Shown one piece after another: positions 1-10,899 of a DNA stretch of 64,000 nt. Source of the stretch: Pegoplata infirma (Eukaryota; Arthropoda; Insecta; Diptera; Anthomyiidae); the NCBI GenBank assembly GCA_963921195.1, contig OY992540.1, positions 17,119,136 through 17,183,135 of the forward strand, in the 5' to 3' direction. Every line of letters begins with the position of its first letter. The first letter of the stretch is position 1. The notes beneath the pieces were generated by a model. It saw nothing but the letters and a program-made list of their open reading frames with translations, did not search any database and was not told the DNA's origin. The position numbers were made by a program, and so were the translations under genes.

Positions 1-1118
1 ATTGAAATTCAGAAAAGCACAATTGAAATTCAGAAAAGCCCAATTGAAATTCAGAAAAGCACAATTGAAATTCAGAAAACCCCAATTGAAATTCAGAAAA
101 GCACAATTGAAATTCAGAAAAGCACAATTGAAATTCAGAAATCGTAATTGAAATTCAGAAAAGCCCAATTGAAATTCAGAAAAGCACAATTGAAATTCAG
201 AAATGTCCAATTGAAATTCAGAAAAGCATAATTGAAATTCAGAAATCGTAATTGAAATTCAGAAATCGTAATTGAAATTCAGAAAAGCCCAATTGAAATT
301 CAGAAAATCACAATTGAAATTCAGAAAATCACAATTGAAATTCAGAAAAGCCCAATTGAAATTCAGAAAAGCACAATTGAAATTCAGAAAAGCCCAATTG
401 AAATTCAGAAAAGCACAATTGAAATTCAGAAAAGCACAATTGAAATTCAGAAAATCACAATTGAAATTCAGAAAATCACAATTGAAATTCAGAAAAGCAC
501 AATTGAAATTCAGAAAATCACAATTGAAATTCAGAATAGCCCAATTGAAATTCAGAAAATCACAATTGAAATTCAGAAAAGCCCAATTGAAATTCAGAAA
601 ATCACAATTGAAATTCAGAAAAGCCCAATTGAAATTCAGAAATCGTAATTGAAATTCAGAAAAGCCCAATTGAAATTCAGAAAAGCACAATTGAAATTCA
701 GAAAAGCACAATTGAAATTCAGAAAAGCCCAATTGAAATTCAGAAAAGACCAATTGAAATTCAGAAATCGTAATTGAAATTCAGAAATCGTAATTGAAAT
801 TCAGAAAAGCCCAATTGAAATTCAGAAAATCACAATTGAAATTCAGAAAATCACAATTGAAATTCAGAAAAGCCCAATTGAAATTCAGAAAAGCACAATT
901 GAAATTCAGAAAAGCACAATTGAAATTCAGAAAATCACAATTGAAATTCAGAAAATCACAATTGAAATTCAGAAAAGCCCAATTGAAATTCAGAAAATCA
1001 CAATTGAAATTCAGAAAAGCCCAATTGAAATTCAGAAATCATAATTGAAATTCAGAAAAGACCAATTGAAATTCAGAAATCACAATTGAAATTCAGAAAT
1101 CACAATTGAAATTCAGAA
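1..1118 (+). repeat. 21-bp tandem array, left arm of FB1
   Basis: Head-to-tail copies of AATTGAAATTCAG followed by a variable 7-8 bp tail (AAAAGCCC, AAAAGCAC, AAAATCAC or AATCGT). Tail variants recur in blocks, for example the order at 272-640 is largely repeated at 794-1040, which points to higher-order duplication within the array. Confidence 0.95.
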
Positions 1119-1554
1119 AATGTAAACAAACCAATTATGAGTCACCACTACATAGACACATTAAACAAATGCTGTACAACTATGAGAGTATTTAACTTTA
1201 TTCTATTGCTACGTATTGTAGAGAGCAGACAGACAATAATACACTCATAGAATGTTGTAGGTAAAATTTAGTTTAACTGAATTTTTATTATTTTTTGTAA
1301 ATTAATTAATATAGTGAACAAAAATATTTACTCTACCTTGACAAATGCATTAATGAAAAATTAGTTTTAAAGAAAAATAATAAAAAGTCAGTTTCACTTA
1401 ATGTTACCTTAAGCATTTTATGAGTGTATTGTCTGTCTGCTCTCTACAATACGTAGCAAGAGAATAAAGTTAGATACTCTCATATACACATTTCTGTACT
1501 GCATTTGCATAATGTGTCTATGTTTGTAGTGGTGACTAATAATTGGTTTGTTTA

Positions 1555-2424
1555 CATTTTCTGAATTTCAATTGTGATTTCTGAATTTCAATTGTGATTT
1601 CTGAATTTCAATTGGGCTTTTCTGAATTTCAATTGTGATATTCTGAATTTCAATTGATCTTTTCTGAATTTCAATTGTGTTTTTCTGAATTTCAATTGGG
1701 CTTTTCTGAATTTCAATTGTGATTTTCTGAATTTCAATTGTGATTTTCTGAATTTCAATTGTGCTTTTCTGAATTTCAATTGTGCTTTTCTGAATTTCAA
1801 TTGGGCTTTTCTGAATTTCAATTGTGATTTTCTGAATTTCAATTGTGATTTTCTGAATTTCAATTGGGCTTTTCTGAATTTCAATTACGATTTCTGAATT
1901 TCAATTACGATTTCTGAATTTCAATTATGCTTTTCTGAATTTCAATTGGGCATTTCTGAATTTCAATTGTGCTTTTCTGAATTTCAATTGGGCTTTTCTG
2001 AATTTCAATTACGATTTCTGAATTTCAATTGTGCTTTTCTGAATTTCAATTGTGCTTTTCTGAATTTCAATTGGGGTTTTCTGAATTTCAATTGTGCTTT
2101 TCTGAATTTCAATTGGGCTTTTCTGAATTTCAATTGTGCTTTTCTGAATTTCAATTGGGCTTTTCTGAATTTCAATTGATCTTTTCTGAATTTCAATTGT
2201 GCTTTTCTGAATTTCAATTGTGATTTCTGAATTTCAATTGGGCTTTTCTGAATTTCAATTGTGATTTCTGAATTTCAATTGGGCTTTTCTGAATTTCAAT
2301 TGTGATTTCTGAATTTCAATTGGGCTTTTCTGAATTTCAATTACGATTTCTGAATTTCAATTGTGCTTTTCTGAATTTCAATTGAGATTTCTGAATTACA
2401 ATTGATCTTTTCTGAATTTCAATT
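1555..2424 (-). repeat. 21-bp tandem array, right arm of FB1
   Basis: The same unit as the left arm in reverse complement (CTGAATTTCAATTG core). The same tail variants occur, and the block at 1588-1884 matches blocks of the left arm. A few units near 2390-2400 are diverged at the outer edge. Confidence 0.95.
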
Positions 2425-2437
2425 GGAAAAGGTGTAG

Positions 2438-2672
2438 ACCAGGGGAACGACAAATAAATATGCCAAGCTTCAGCATCCTCAGAATAGCCTCTAGAAAGTT
2501 ATCGTGTTTTTTATCTCGTAAATTTGCGAAAACCCCTTGCCGAAATTCACTCTTTTGCTCAAAACTTTTGAACCACTCGAACGATTTTGCTGGATTGCAA
2601 TACCAACCTGACCAGATAAATGTCCAACAATATGCCAAACTTCAGGAGCCTAAAAATTGGGATAAAATGGTA
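2438..2672 (-). mobile_element. Fragment of a Helentron-like (mini-me type) element
   Basis: Read on the minus strand this matches the middle of the copy at 40027-40798. Both share the phrases around 'ggtcaggttggtattgcaat', 'ggttcaaaagtt' and 'cgaaattcac'. The FB1 terminus lies immediately upstream, so FB1 probably inserted into this element. No open frame is convincing. Confidence 0.6.
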
Positions 2673-3004
2673 ATTGTCATATATATCCTATATAAGAAAC
2701 GAGGTGGAACAGGGAACGGAAAGGATTTTTTTATTAAAAATTTTTTTTTTCACTTTATTTTTTTTTACTCAATATATTTTTTCACTTAAAATCTTTTGTT
2801 CACCCTAACTTTTTTCTCATTCCAACTTTTTTTTACATTAAACTTTTTTTACTCAAAATATTTGCCAAACAATTTATTATTTTTTTTTAATGTTCACTCG
2901 ATTTTTTTACTCAAAAATTTTTACCTCAAAATTTGTTTTTAATCAAAACTTCCTAATTTCGATGGATTAATGCTCGAAAATTTTCACCGGAACATGATTC
3001 CGCA
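2673..3004. other. AT-rich stretch without recognised features
   Basis: Low-complexity T-runs alternating with short CACTCA/ACTCAAAA phrases. The same phrases occur in the 3' parts of Helentron-like copies near 27300 and 40560. Nothing coding is visible. Confidence 0.4.
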
Positions 3005-3186
3005 CACAGAAAATTATTGGCTAAAAGATTTCAATTAAATCTATTGATCAACAAAATTTAAATGAGTCAATTATTGTTTTGATCAACATTTTTGTTATTT
3101 TCTTTAACTATCAAATTACAAATTTTCAACATACCAGATTTTTTTCGCTTCAATTTTTTTGAATACATTAATTCAAAAATATACTT

Positions 3187-3582
3187 TTTAATACGGTTGC
3201 TTTTAAATCAAATACTAAAAAAATTGACAAACTTAAAAAACATGATGTTGTGTATGAAATACCATGCGAAGGTAACGAGAGGGAGAGGTGTAACAAAGTT
3301 TATGTTGGAACAACAAAACGTACACTTGGCGTACGAATATCAGAACATGAAGCTGATATAAAGAAGGGAAGGGAATCAACAGGATTATCTCAACACGCAA
3401 AAGAGAGTAACCACAGAATAAATTTTGAACGAGTTAGAATACTAGACAACGAAAGCTCTGAGAATAAACGTTATACTCTTGAAAGCTTACGAATTCAAGA
3501 GAGGATTTATAACAACATAAACACTAAAGAAGATCGTGACAATACAAAACTCCAATACTCCGTTGCAATACACCATAAATGA
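3187..3582 (+). pseudogene. GIY-YIG endonuclease domain of a Penelope-like element (partial)
   Basis: The in-frame sequence begins right at the insertion junction (FNTVAFKSNTKK...) and runs to a TGA at 3580-3582 without an internal stop. The family landmarks are visible in order: the VVYEIPC strand with a second Cys in ERERC (GIY part and Cys pair), VYVGTTKRT (YIG part), VRISEH (catalytic Arg region), the H-rich LSQHAKESNHRINF segment, then TLESLRIQERIYNNIN with the expected Glu and Asn. In Penelope-like elements this domain nicks target DNA for primed reverse transcription. The reverse transcriptase that should precede it is missing, so the fragment is a dead copy. It has no start codon of its own; the first possible starts are internal. 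The frame is well preserved, so the insertion may be fairly young. Confidence 0.75.
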
Positions 3583-3837
3583 AAGTTCTGTGATATTAGT
3601 TTCTAAGTTTAAACTGTGATTTTTTATTTCTTATTGTTTTGATTATTTATTTATATTTTTTAATTAATTGTGCCGTGTCGTCCTTTAATTATACACATAT
3701 TTTTAAATGATTAAACTATGTAATTAAAAAGAAACGTAAGTTCAAACTGTGATACTAATAATTTCAAAAAATTTTAAAAATAATCTTGTAAAAAAATTGT
3801 AATTTTTTGTTAACAGAATTTAATAAAAACATAACTC

Positions 3838-3867
3838 CTGATGATGTCGGAATACAACTGACGAAAC
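3838..3867 (+). ncRNA. Hammerhead-ribozyme-like motif downstream of the Penelope frame
   Basis: CTGATGA (3838-3844) is followed by a 5-bp stem, GTCGG with CTGAC, around a 7-nt loop, and then GAAAC (3863-3867). This is the conserved core order of a hammerhead: CUGAUGA, stem II, GAAA. Penelope-like elements are known to carry hammerheads. There is one extra T before stem II, and I find no convincing stem I. The motif may be degenerate or coincidental. Confidence 0.35.
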
Positions 3868-4269
3868 GTCGAGAAACATGGTAAAATAAATTGTTTTATT
3901 TATATCAAATTTAATCCCTGACCATAATCAGCCCAAAATAAAAATTAAAATTTACTAAAATTCGGTTTTACTTTTTTTATTGTCGGCAACATATTGGAAA
4001 GCAAAAAATATTAATTTCTTCATAATTTTTCCATAAGCGTGAAATTCATTTGTTAAATCAATAATTATTTTAATTGACTTTAAATAAAAAATCAATCAAA
4101 TTTTTGATCAAAATCGAAAAAATTATTAATTGAAATAAAAATCAATTAATCACCTACAATTTGATGATTGATATAACAATTTTCTTTATCGGAGGAGTTT
4201 CAATTAAAAAATCAATTGAATCCGCGTTTTTGTTGATTGACTTTCGTTTTCAATTCTTTCTGTGCGTGC

Positions 4270-4969
4270 TTAAAATGTTTTTTTTTTGCGAAAAACTAAA
4301 ATGTACACAATACAATAAAGTCCAGATTCCGAAGTAGTGAATTTAAGAAATGGGAACTATAATACTGATCACTAGGGCTGCGATTTCCATGATATGTATG
4401 ATTTTTGTCGATTGTCCAAAAACGACATAGACTAATTATCTATTTGAATCAATAAATTTGTGGTGAAATGGCATTTTTTTTACATATTTTGGTGAAAATG
4501 CATATATTGGTTTTCAATGCATATTTTGGCATAAATATGCAAAAAAGCAGATTGTACTTAATATTTTTTTTTTTTTAACTTTAAATAAATAAAGAAGTTC
4601 GAATGACGCTATTTGCAATTGATTTTCTCGTTTTTATCTCGAAATCAAAAAGTGCAATTTTTGGCAACAAAAACATGCAATTTGCTAAATGTAAATTAGC
4701 AATTTTATTGCATTTGCCTATAATATTTTTTTTCAAATCTCTTATCGTTTCCGAAACAATCTTAAAATATAAATTTTTTATGTTTGAACTCGATTTTTTC
4801 AAACACGGCTCTGGCGAAGGTTTTGATTTTCGTCGAAATATAATTTACAGTGTTCGTAACCTGATGTGAAATTCGTCTCCGACGAAACGTGTGATCCTTC
4901 CGTTATCCGATATTTAATGTTGCTAGTCAAGTATATATATTCATCATCCCCAATTGATTTTAACACGAT
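4270..4969. other. AT-rich stretch without recognised features
   Basis: No convincing coding frame. Near 4375 a CTAGGGCTGCGATTTCCATG phrase resembles the ends of the hAT-like element at 13533-16476, so a decayed fragment may start there. Confidence 0.35.
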
Positions 4970-7900
4970 CTACACCATTTCCAATTGAAATTGAGAGCTT
5001 TCTATATGAAATTGGGAAAATTCCAAATGAAATTGAGAATTTATATTTGAAATTGGGAAAATTCCATTTGAAATTAAGATTTTCCATTTGAAGTTGAGAA
5101 TATTTCAAATGAAATTGAGACTTTCCATTTGAAATTAGGAAAATTTCAAATGAAATTGAGATTTTTTATTTGAAATTGAAAAAATTCCAAATGAAATTGA
5201 GAATATCTATTTTAAATTGAGAAAATTTCATATGAAATTGAAAATTTTTATTTGAAATTAAGAAAATTTAAAATGAAATTGAGAAAATTTCAAATGAAAT
5301 TGAAAAAGTTTCAAATGATATTGAGAAATTTTCATATGAAATTGAGATTTTACATTTGAAATTGAGATATTTACATATGAAATTGGGAATTGTACAATTG
5401 AAATTGAGAAAATTTTCAATTGAAATTGAGAATTTCCATTTGAAATTGAGAAAACTTTAAACGAAACTCACACTTTCCAGTTGAAATTGAGAAAATTTCA
5501 AATGAATTTGAGATATTTCCAATTGAAATTGAGAAAATTTCAAATGAAATTGAGAAAATTTCAAATGAAATTAAGAAAATTTTAAATGAAATTAAGAAAA
5601 TTTGAAATGAAATTGGGAAAATCTCCATAATTTTTAATTTGAAAATTTCTCAATTTCATTTGAAATTTTTTCAATTTCATTCAAAATTTTCTCAATTTCA
5701 TTTGAATTTTTCTCAATTTCATTTGAAATTTTCCCAATTTCAATTGAAAATATCTCAATTTCTTTTGAAATTTTCTCAATTTCAAATAAAAAGTGTTAGT
5801 TTCGTTTAAAGTATTCTCAATTTCAAATGGAAATTCTCAATTTCAATTGAAAATTTTCTCAATTTCAATTGTACTTTTCCCAATTTCATATGTAGATTTC
5901 TCAATTTCAAATATAAAGTCTCAATTTCATATAAAAACTTTCTCAATTTCATTTGAAATTTTTTCAATTTCACACGGTGAGCCTCAGCGATGTTCAGGTT
6001 GAACTTTAGTGTCGACGAAAAGTGTAAATGCAGTTCGATTTCTACATGATTAGTTGTCACAAAACTGTTTTCAGCGAAATCGTAGCTGATCGCATTCGCG
6101 AGATATCGCGAAAATAGTGATTTTATATTTTAAAAAATTTTGATATTGAAGTTTTTTAAATATTTTCAAAAACTGAGTATACAGTTTTCATTGTACTTAT
6201 TTTAAGGTCACAAAACAGTAAACATCGAAATCCTATCTTCTTTAGTTCGCGAGAAATCGCGAAATAACTTTTTTGTCAGTTTTTGTTTTTAAACTTTTTC
6301 TAGGTTTTTTTTCAAATGTTGTGGAAAGCTGATATGCACTTTAATGTGTACGTGATCGAAGGTCATAAGGGTGTTGACATCAAAGTTGTAGGTGTACACT
6401 GTCGCAAGATATCGCGGAATTATTTATATATTTTTTATTTTTTTTTTATTTTTCAATTTTGCATGTTCTTTTGAAATGGTGTAAAAACGTGGTATGCATT
6501 TTTATTTGTACATGATAAAAAGACATTAAACTGCTAACACAAAAGTCCTATGTGGTCAATTCTTTAAGGAATCGCAAAGTTAATATTAAATCTATTATTT
6601 ATAAATCTATTGCAATACAAAATAAATGAAAAAAAAATTGAAAATTTTTTCGCGATTTTTCGCGAAAATTAGCGTCAATATATAGATTTCAGCAGTTTTA
6701 CCACCTTCAGTTACGGGGAATTTAAACTGCATACCATATACTTGTCGTTACTTAAATTTTTTTTTTTTTTTTGGTACCAAAGAAAAAAAAGTAATTTATT
6801 ATAAAAGCTCGTACAGTAATTTTGCGATTTCTCGGGAAATTGATCGTCTATAATTTTTATGCTTGCAGTTTTGTCACCTCTAATAACCTCGAATTCAAAC
6901 TGCATACCACATTTTTGTCGTTAATTGAAGTATATGTTTTTACAGACCACAAATGACACAAATTAATGAATAAATAGTAGATAAGCGAGTTTTTTTGCGA
7001 TATCTCGAAGAATTAAGCAGCTAGAATTTAAATGTTAACAGCCTTATGACCTTTGATCAATAGCAAGTCAAACTGCATTTCGTGTTTTTCAACAATGTTA
7101 AAGAAACTTCTTTTATTAATCAAAACAAGAAATACCCCCAAAAAGCTGTTTTTCGCTATTTCTCGCGAAAGTGAGCAGCTATAATTTTTTTGGGGGCAGT
7201 TTTAATTTCTTTCAGCATGTTCAAATCAAACTGCTTACCACTTTTTTTTTTCATTTCTAAAGAACCGAGTTTAAAATATAATAAAAAAAATATATATATA
7301 TATATAATTACGCGATATCTCGCGAAATTTAGCACCTACAATTTTGATGTCAACAGCTGTGTGACCTTTGATTAACCACAAGTAAAACTGCATACCATGT
7401 TTTTATGAAATTTTAAAAAATCATATATGAAGATAAAAACAAAAATAAAAACAGCAAAAAAGTTATTTCGCGATTTCTCGCGAAATTGAGAAGATATGAT
7501 TTCGCTTTTAACTGTGTTGTGACATGTAAATAAATACAATTAAAACTGCATACCCAGTTTTTGAAGATATTTAAAAAACTTCATTGTCAAAATTTTAGAA
7601 AATACAAAAACACTAATTTCGCGATATCTCGCGAATGCGATCAGCTACGATTTCGCTGTTAACAGTTTTGTGACATTTATTCATGTAGAAATCGAACTGC
7701 GCTTACACTTTTCGTCGACACTAAAGTTCAACCTGAACATCGCTGAGGCTCACCGTGTTCATTTGAAATTTTCTCAATTTCATATAAAATTTTCTCAATT
7801 GCAAATGAAATTTTCTCAATTTAAAATGGAAAGTCTCAATTTAAAATGAAGTTTTCTCAATTTCAAATGAAAAATCTCAAATTCATTTGAAATTTTCTCA

Positions 7901-8086
7901 ATTTCAAATGGAAAGCTCCATTATCATTTGAAATTTTCTCAATTTCAAATAGAATTTCTCAATTTCATATGGAATTTTATCAATTTCAAATGGAAATTTT
8001 CATTTTCATATGGAATTTTCTCAATTTCAAATAGAAGTTCTCAATTTCATTTGGAATTTTCTCAATTTCAATTAAAAATGGTGTAG
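4970..8086. mobile_element. Foldback element FB2 with 21-bp-type arms and a hairpin-rich loop
   Basis: The ends read CTACACCATTTCCAATTG at 4970 and its reverse complement, ending GGTGTAG, at 8080-8086. The outer arms are degenerate tandem arrays of a unit near CAAATGAAATTGAGAAAATTT: forward at 4987-5632, reversed at 5640-5970 and reversed at 7760-8075. Inside, 5970-6120 and 7610-7765 are a strongly conserved inverted repeat (shared AGCCTCAGCGATGTTCAGG and GTGTCGACGAAAAGTG). These flank a loop of repeats, annotated separately. No transposase frame is present. The extra reversed array at 5640-5970 makes a second palindrome inside the left arm. Confidence 0.8.
6061..7700. repeat. Loop of FB2: eleven 150-170-bp repeats in two opposing blocks
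   Basis: A hairpin-forming phrase close to TTCGCGATATCTCGCGAA recurs about every 150-170 bp. In one orientation it lies near 6099, 6247, 6402 and 6566. In the other it lies near 6650, 6821, 6990, 7152, 7310, 7467 and 7617. Each is followed or preceded by an AACTGTTTTGTGACC-like phrase and an AAACTGCATACC-like phrase. The best copies form perfect 7-bp arms around TATC and are locally GC-rich in AT-rich DNA. Units near the middle are the most diverged. Confidence 0.8.
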
Positions 8087-8842
8087 TAATGTCCATCCAC
8101 CGGTACTTTAAAAAAAATTTTAAATAAAAATTAATTTCATTTAATATAAATTTATAAGCACCCATTTAAATTCATATATAAATATTTGTGACTGTTCCAA
8201 ATTTTATGAATGTTTTCTCTGGTTTTTTTTATTAAAGAAAATTGATTTATAATCTCATTTTTCTGTTTTATATCCAACAATTACACATGACCTTCAATAT
8301 TAATGAACTAGAAAATTGAAAATGAAAACAACATTAAAGAAAAATTTCAAAAATTTAGCTCTGGAATGTTTTTACTTACATATAGATAAAATAAAAATAT
8401 GTTAATTAGGAAAAAATTAATCATTAAATGAAATATTACAAAAAAACGAAAATACTACATATGAAAACAATTATAAATTAATAATGAAAATTGTAGAAAA
8501 CCAAAAAACAAATAAATAGAAAAATGTGCAAAATAAACGCACAAAACTCATAAAATCTAAAAAATTAAAAGAAAATGTTTACATAGATTTTTTTAAGAAA
8601 AAAAAAAAACTTACGCATGTTTTTACATACTTATTTGTTTACAACGCCATGGCATGTTTTTAAATAATTATACTTGAAAATATACATGTGTAGTCGAGGT
8701 ATTATACAATGTAGAAAATTTGGACACTTAACGAAATTTAACTAAAAGCACTTTTTTTTAAAAGAGTTGTATTTATTGTGAGTTTTTTTTTCTAAAATCA
8801 AAAAAAAAAAAAAAATATAGATTTTACCTGATTTTTCCAGTT
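8087..8842. other. AT-rich stretch without recognised features
   Basis: A- and T-rich sequence with no long open frame and no repeat match that I can see inside the window. Confidence 0.4.
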
Positions 8843-9756
8843 TTTATACCCTCCACTTACAAGGGAAGTCTCCCTAGTGGGGAATTGGTTTTATTTTGTA
8901 GAGCAGAAAAAATAATGGGACACGTATTTTTTTTTAGCGGCCCAAATTCATATTTAGGGGATAAAAAGGAGGGGGGAAGACATTTTTCAGTTTTTTTCGT
9001 TTATCTCCTATATTATGCAAAGAAACCTAGTCATGTTACATACCAAATGAAAGGTCTTTGAAAACCCTATCTACGTGTGCTATGACCGTGTCCAAACATG
9101 CACAACTTTTCGTCATATTGAGTAAAATACCAAAATTTTAGGAAATTTTTGTTAATAAGTCGAAAAATATTAACTTCTTTGGCCCGTTGTTAGCACCACG
9201 AGATAGGTATTATTAATACCTTTACTCTGATGTCACACATGTCTATATTAATTTTGTTTAAATAGGCGTAAATCGTAAAAAACTGATTTCCCCCCATACA
9301 AATCGACCCCACCTAAAAATAAGTTTATGACCAGTGATCGATTTCAAGACATTCTAGCGATGTCCGTCTGTCTGACTGTGGAAATAGTGATTACGGCTAC
9401 AATATTACACGGATATGACTGACACATTTATTGGAAGTTCTTAACACTTTTATTGGAAGTTCTCCCGAGCAGTTTTGTATTGCATTTGAGCGATATCGGT
9501 TCCGCGGTTCAAAAGTTATGAACGAAAATGTAAGGCCACCTCGAAGATTTTGGTACATTCAACATAACCTAAAAATACAAAATGCTTTAATTCGGCTGCC
9601 GATTGACATATGTGAATATAATTGAATACCGAATGGTATTTAAACAAGTACGAACATATTTCTTGACCATATTTCGCGAAAAAAAATTTGTAATCTTTTA
9701 GAAAATGTGGAGGGGTATCAATACATTCGGCAAGGCCGAATTTAACTTTTTTTTTT
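8843..9756 (+). mobile_element. Helentron-like element a
   Basis: It starts TTTTTATACCCTCCACTTA and ends with the hairpin TTCGGCAAGGCCGAA at 9726-9740 followed by TTTAACTTTT. The terminal ACTTG seen in sister copies is lost. The middle has the family landmarks ATTCTAGCGATGTCCGTCTG and GAGCGATATCGGTTC. About 450 bp after the 5' end (8860-9320) do not match the sister copies and may be an insertion. That part begins ACAAGGGAAGT, like the ends of the palindromic MITEs at 11970 and 37645. Non-coding. Confidence 0.65.
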
Positions 9757-9970
9757 AATTTTTCCAAACCTTCAAAATTTTTTCATATTTTTAAATTTTT
9801 TTTCTGATTTCTCAGATAAAAAATTTGTCAGAATTTATAAAAAAAAAAAATTTAATTTAGTCATGATTTTACTAACTTTTCTTGATTTTTATAAATATGG
9901 TTGCATTTTTGCCTTAATTTTTCTAAATTAACTGATTTTTTTAAATTTTCCTAAGGTTTCCTAAAATTTG

Positions 9971-10752
9971 TATACCCTACACCACTCTGTGGTACAGGGT
10001 ATATTGAGTTAGTGCTGATGTTTGTAACTACCCGAAATATTGGTCCTAGACATACCGTCAAGCATACCGATCGACTCAGAATAAGTTTTTGAGTCGATTT
10101 AGCGATGTCCGTCCGTCCGTCCGTCAGTCTGTCCGTCCGTCTGTCCATCTATCGGTTTAAGCACGATACAGGTCGCAATTTTCAATCAATTGACTTGAAA
10201 TTTGAAACTTAAGCATCTATTGGCCTAAGGACGAAGCCTATTGAAATTGGTAAAAAATCGGTCCATGTTAAGACCTAGCACCCATACAAACGCCCACTTT
10301 GGATTCGGCTTCATGACTCTAATAACTGTAGATATCGCTTTGAAATTTAGCAGGTAATCAAATTTTGTATGCACGAATCATCATTAAAAATTTCAAAGGA
10401 ATCGGATCAGTCCTTCTGGTAGTTCCTAAACAATCCATCATCCCGATATTCACATAATTCTCTCAAAATTCATACAAATTGAAATATTTGATAAAAATTT
10501 TATTTTTAGGTGTTAAACGTGTACTTTAGTAACCTAATCAAAGCGGAATATAATTGGACCATTTTTGGACTAAGTCCCTCTTATAAAAATTTCAACCGAT
10601 AATTAGTTAAATCGGCCTATTGACAAAAAAATAAACCAATTCCACTAAAATTTGATCTGTGTGTGTTTTCTACACTAAATAAAGATCTAACAAAAGACAG
10701 ATCCAATCGGTTTATGTTTGGCCTTGGGACCCATTTTCCGGAAAACACTGGT
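9971..10752 (+). mobile_element. Helentron-like element b (tandem-duplicated, 3' end missing)
   Basis: It starts TATACCCTACACCACTCTGTG, written here as the 5' stem that pairs with GGTACAGGGTATA. It carries GTCC/GTCT repeats at 10107-10146 and continues to TTTTCCGGAAAACACTGG. It then breaks off before the 3' hairpin. The minus-strand frame with RTDGRTD is a shadow of the tetranucleotide tract. Confidence 0.75.
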
Positions 10753-10899
10753 GTCTGAATTTTTTTAAAAAAAAATCTTAATTTAGTCTTGATTTTACTA
10801 ACTTTTCTTGATTTTTATAAATATGATTGCATTTTTGCCTTAATTTTTCTAAACTATACTGATTTTTTTTTGAATTTTCCTAAGGTTTCCTAAAAATTT

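Larger units (their letters stand above)
1..2437. mobile_element. Foldback element FB1 with 21-bp tandem-repeat arms (left end outside window)
   Basis: The left arm (1-1118) is about 54 tandem copies of a 21-bp unit, AATTGAAATTCAGAAAAGCCC with variants such as a 20-bp AATCGT form. The right arm (about 1555-2424) is the reverse complement, with about 42 copies. Between them, 1118-1265 and 1412-1560 are an imperfect unique-sequence inverted repeat around a spacer of about 140 bp. The right terminus reads GGTGTAG at 2431-2437. Long inverted arms made of short tandem repeats are the hallmark of foldback (FB-type) DNA elements. Because 21 bp is seven codons, the arrays give long spurious open frames. 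No transposase is present, so the copy is non-autonomous. The left terminus lies upstream of the window. Confidence 0.85.
3185..3956 (+). mobile_element. 5'-truncated Penelope-like retroelement fragment
   Basis: About 770 bp present here but absent from the two other copies of the host MITE, which defines both edges. It contains the C-terminal endonuclease reading frame (3187-3582), a 3' untranslated stretch of about 370 bp, and a hammerhead-like motif at 3838-3867. Penelope-like elements encode a reverse transcriptase followed by a GIY-YIG endonuclease. Only the endonuclease end survives, as expected for a 5'-truncated insertion. Confidence 0.7.
3005..4264 (+). mobile_element. TA-type MITE (copy 1) split by a Penelope-like insertion
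   Basis: The ends read CACAGAAAATTATTGGC and, at the right, TTCTTTCTGTG. The sequence before 3185 and after about 3956 aligns with the uninterrupted copies at 38481-38965 and 16734-17155. These include the shared phrases AATTAATTCAAAAATATAC and GGTTTTACTTTTTTTATTG. The family duplicates TA at its clearer copies. Here the flanking dinucleotides have mutated. No coding capacity. Confidence 0.7.

Noticed and set aside
1..1118. CRISPR-like or minisatellite gene array
   Set aside because: There are no unique spacers between units, and the array is the arm of a large inverted repeat in a eukaryotic genome.
259..2223. Long open frames with FLNFN or KFRKAQL repeats
   Set aside because: They arise because the foldback unit is 21 bp, a multiple of three. 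They appear on both strands in several frames.
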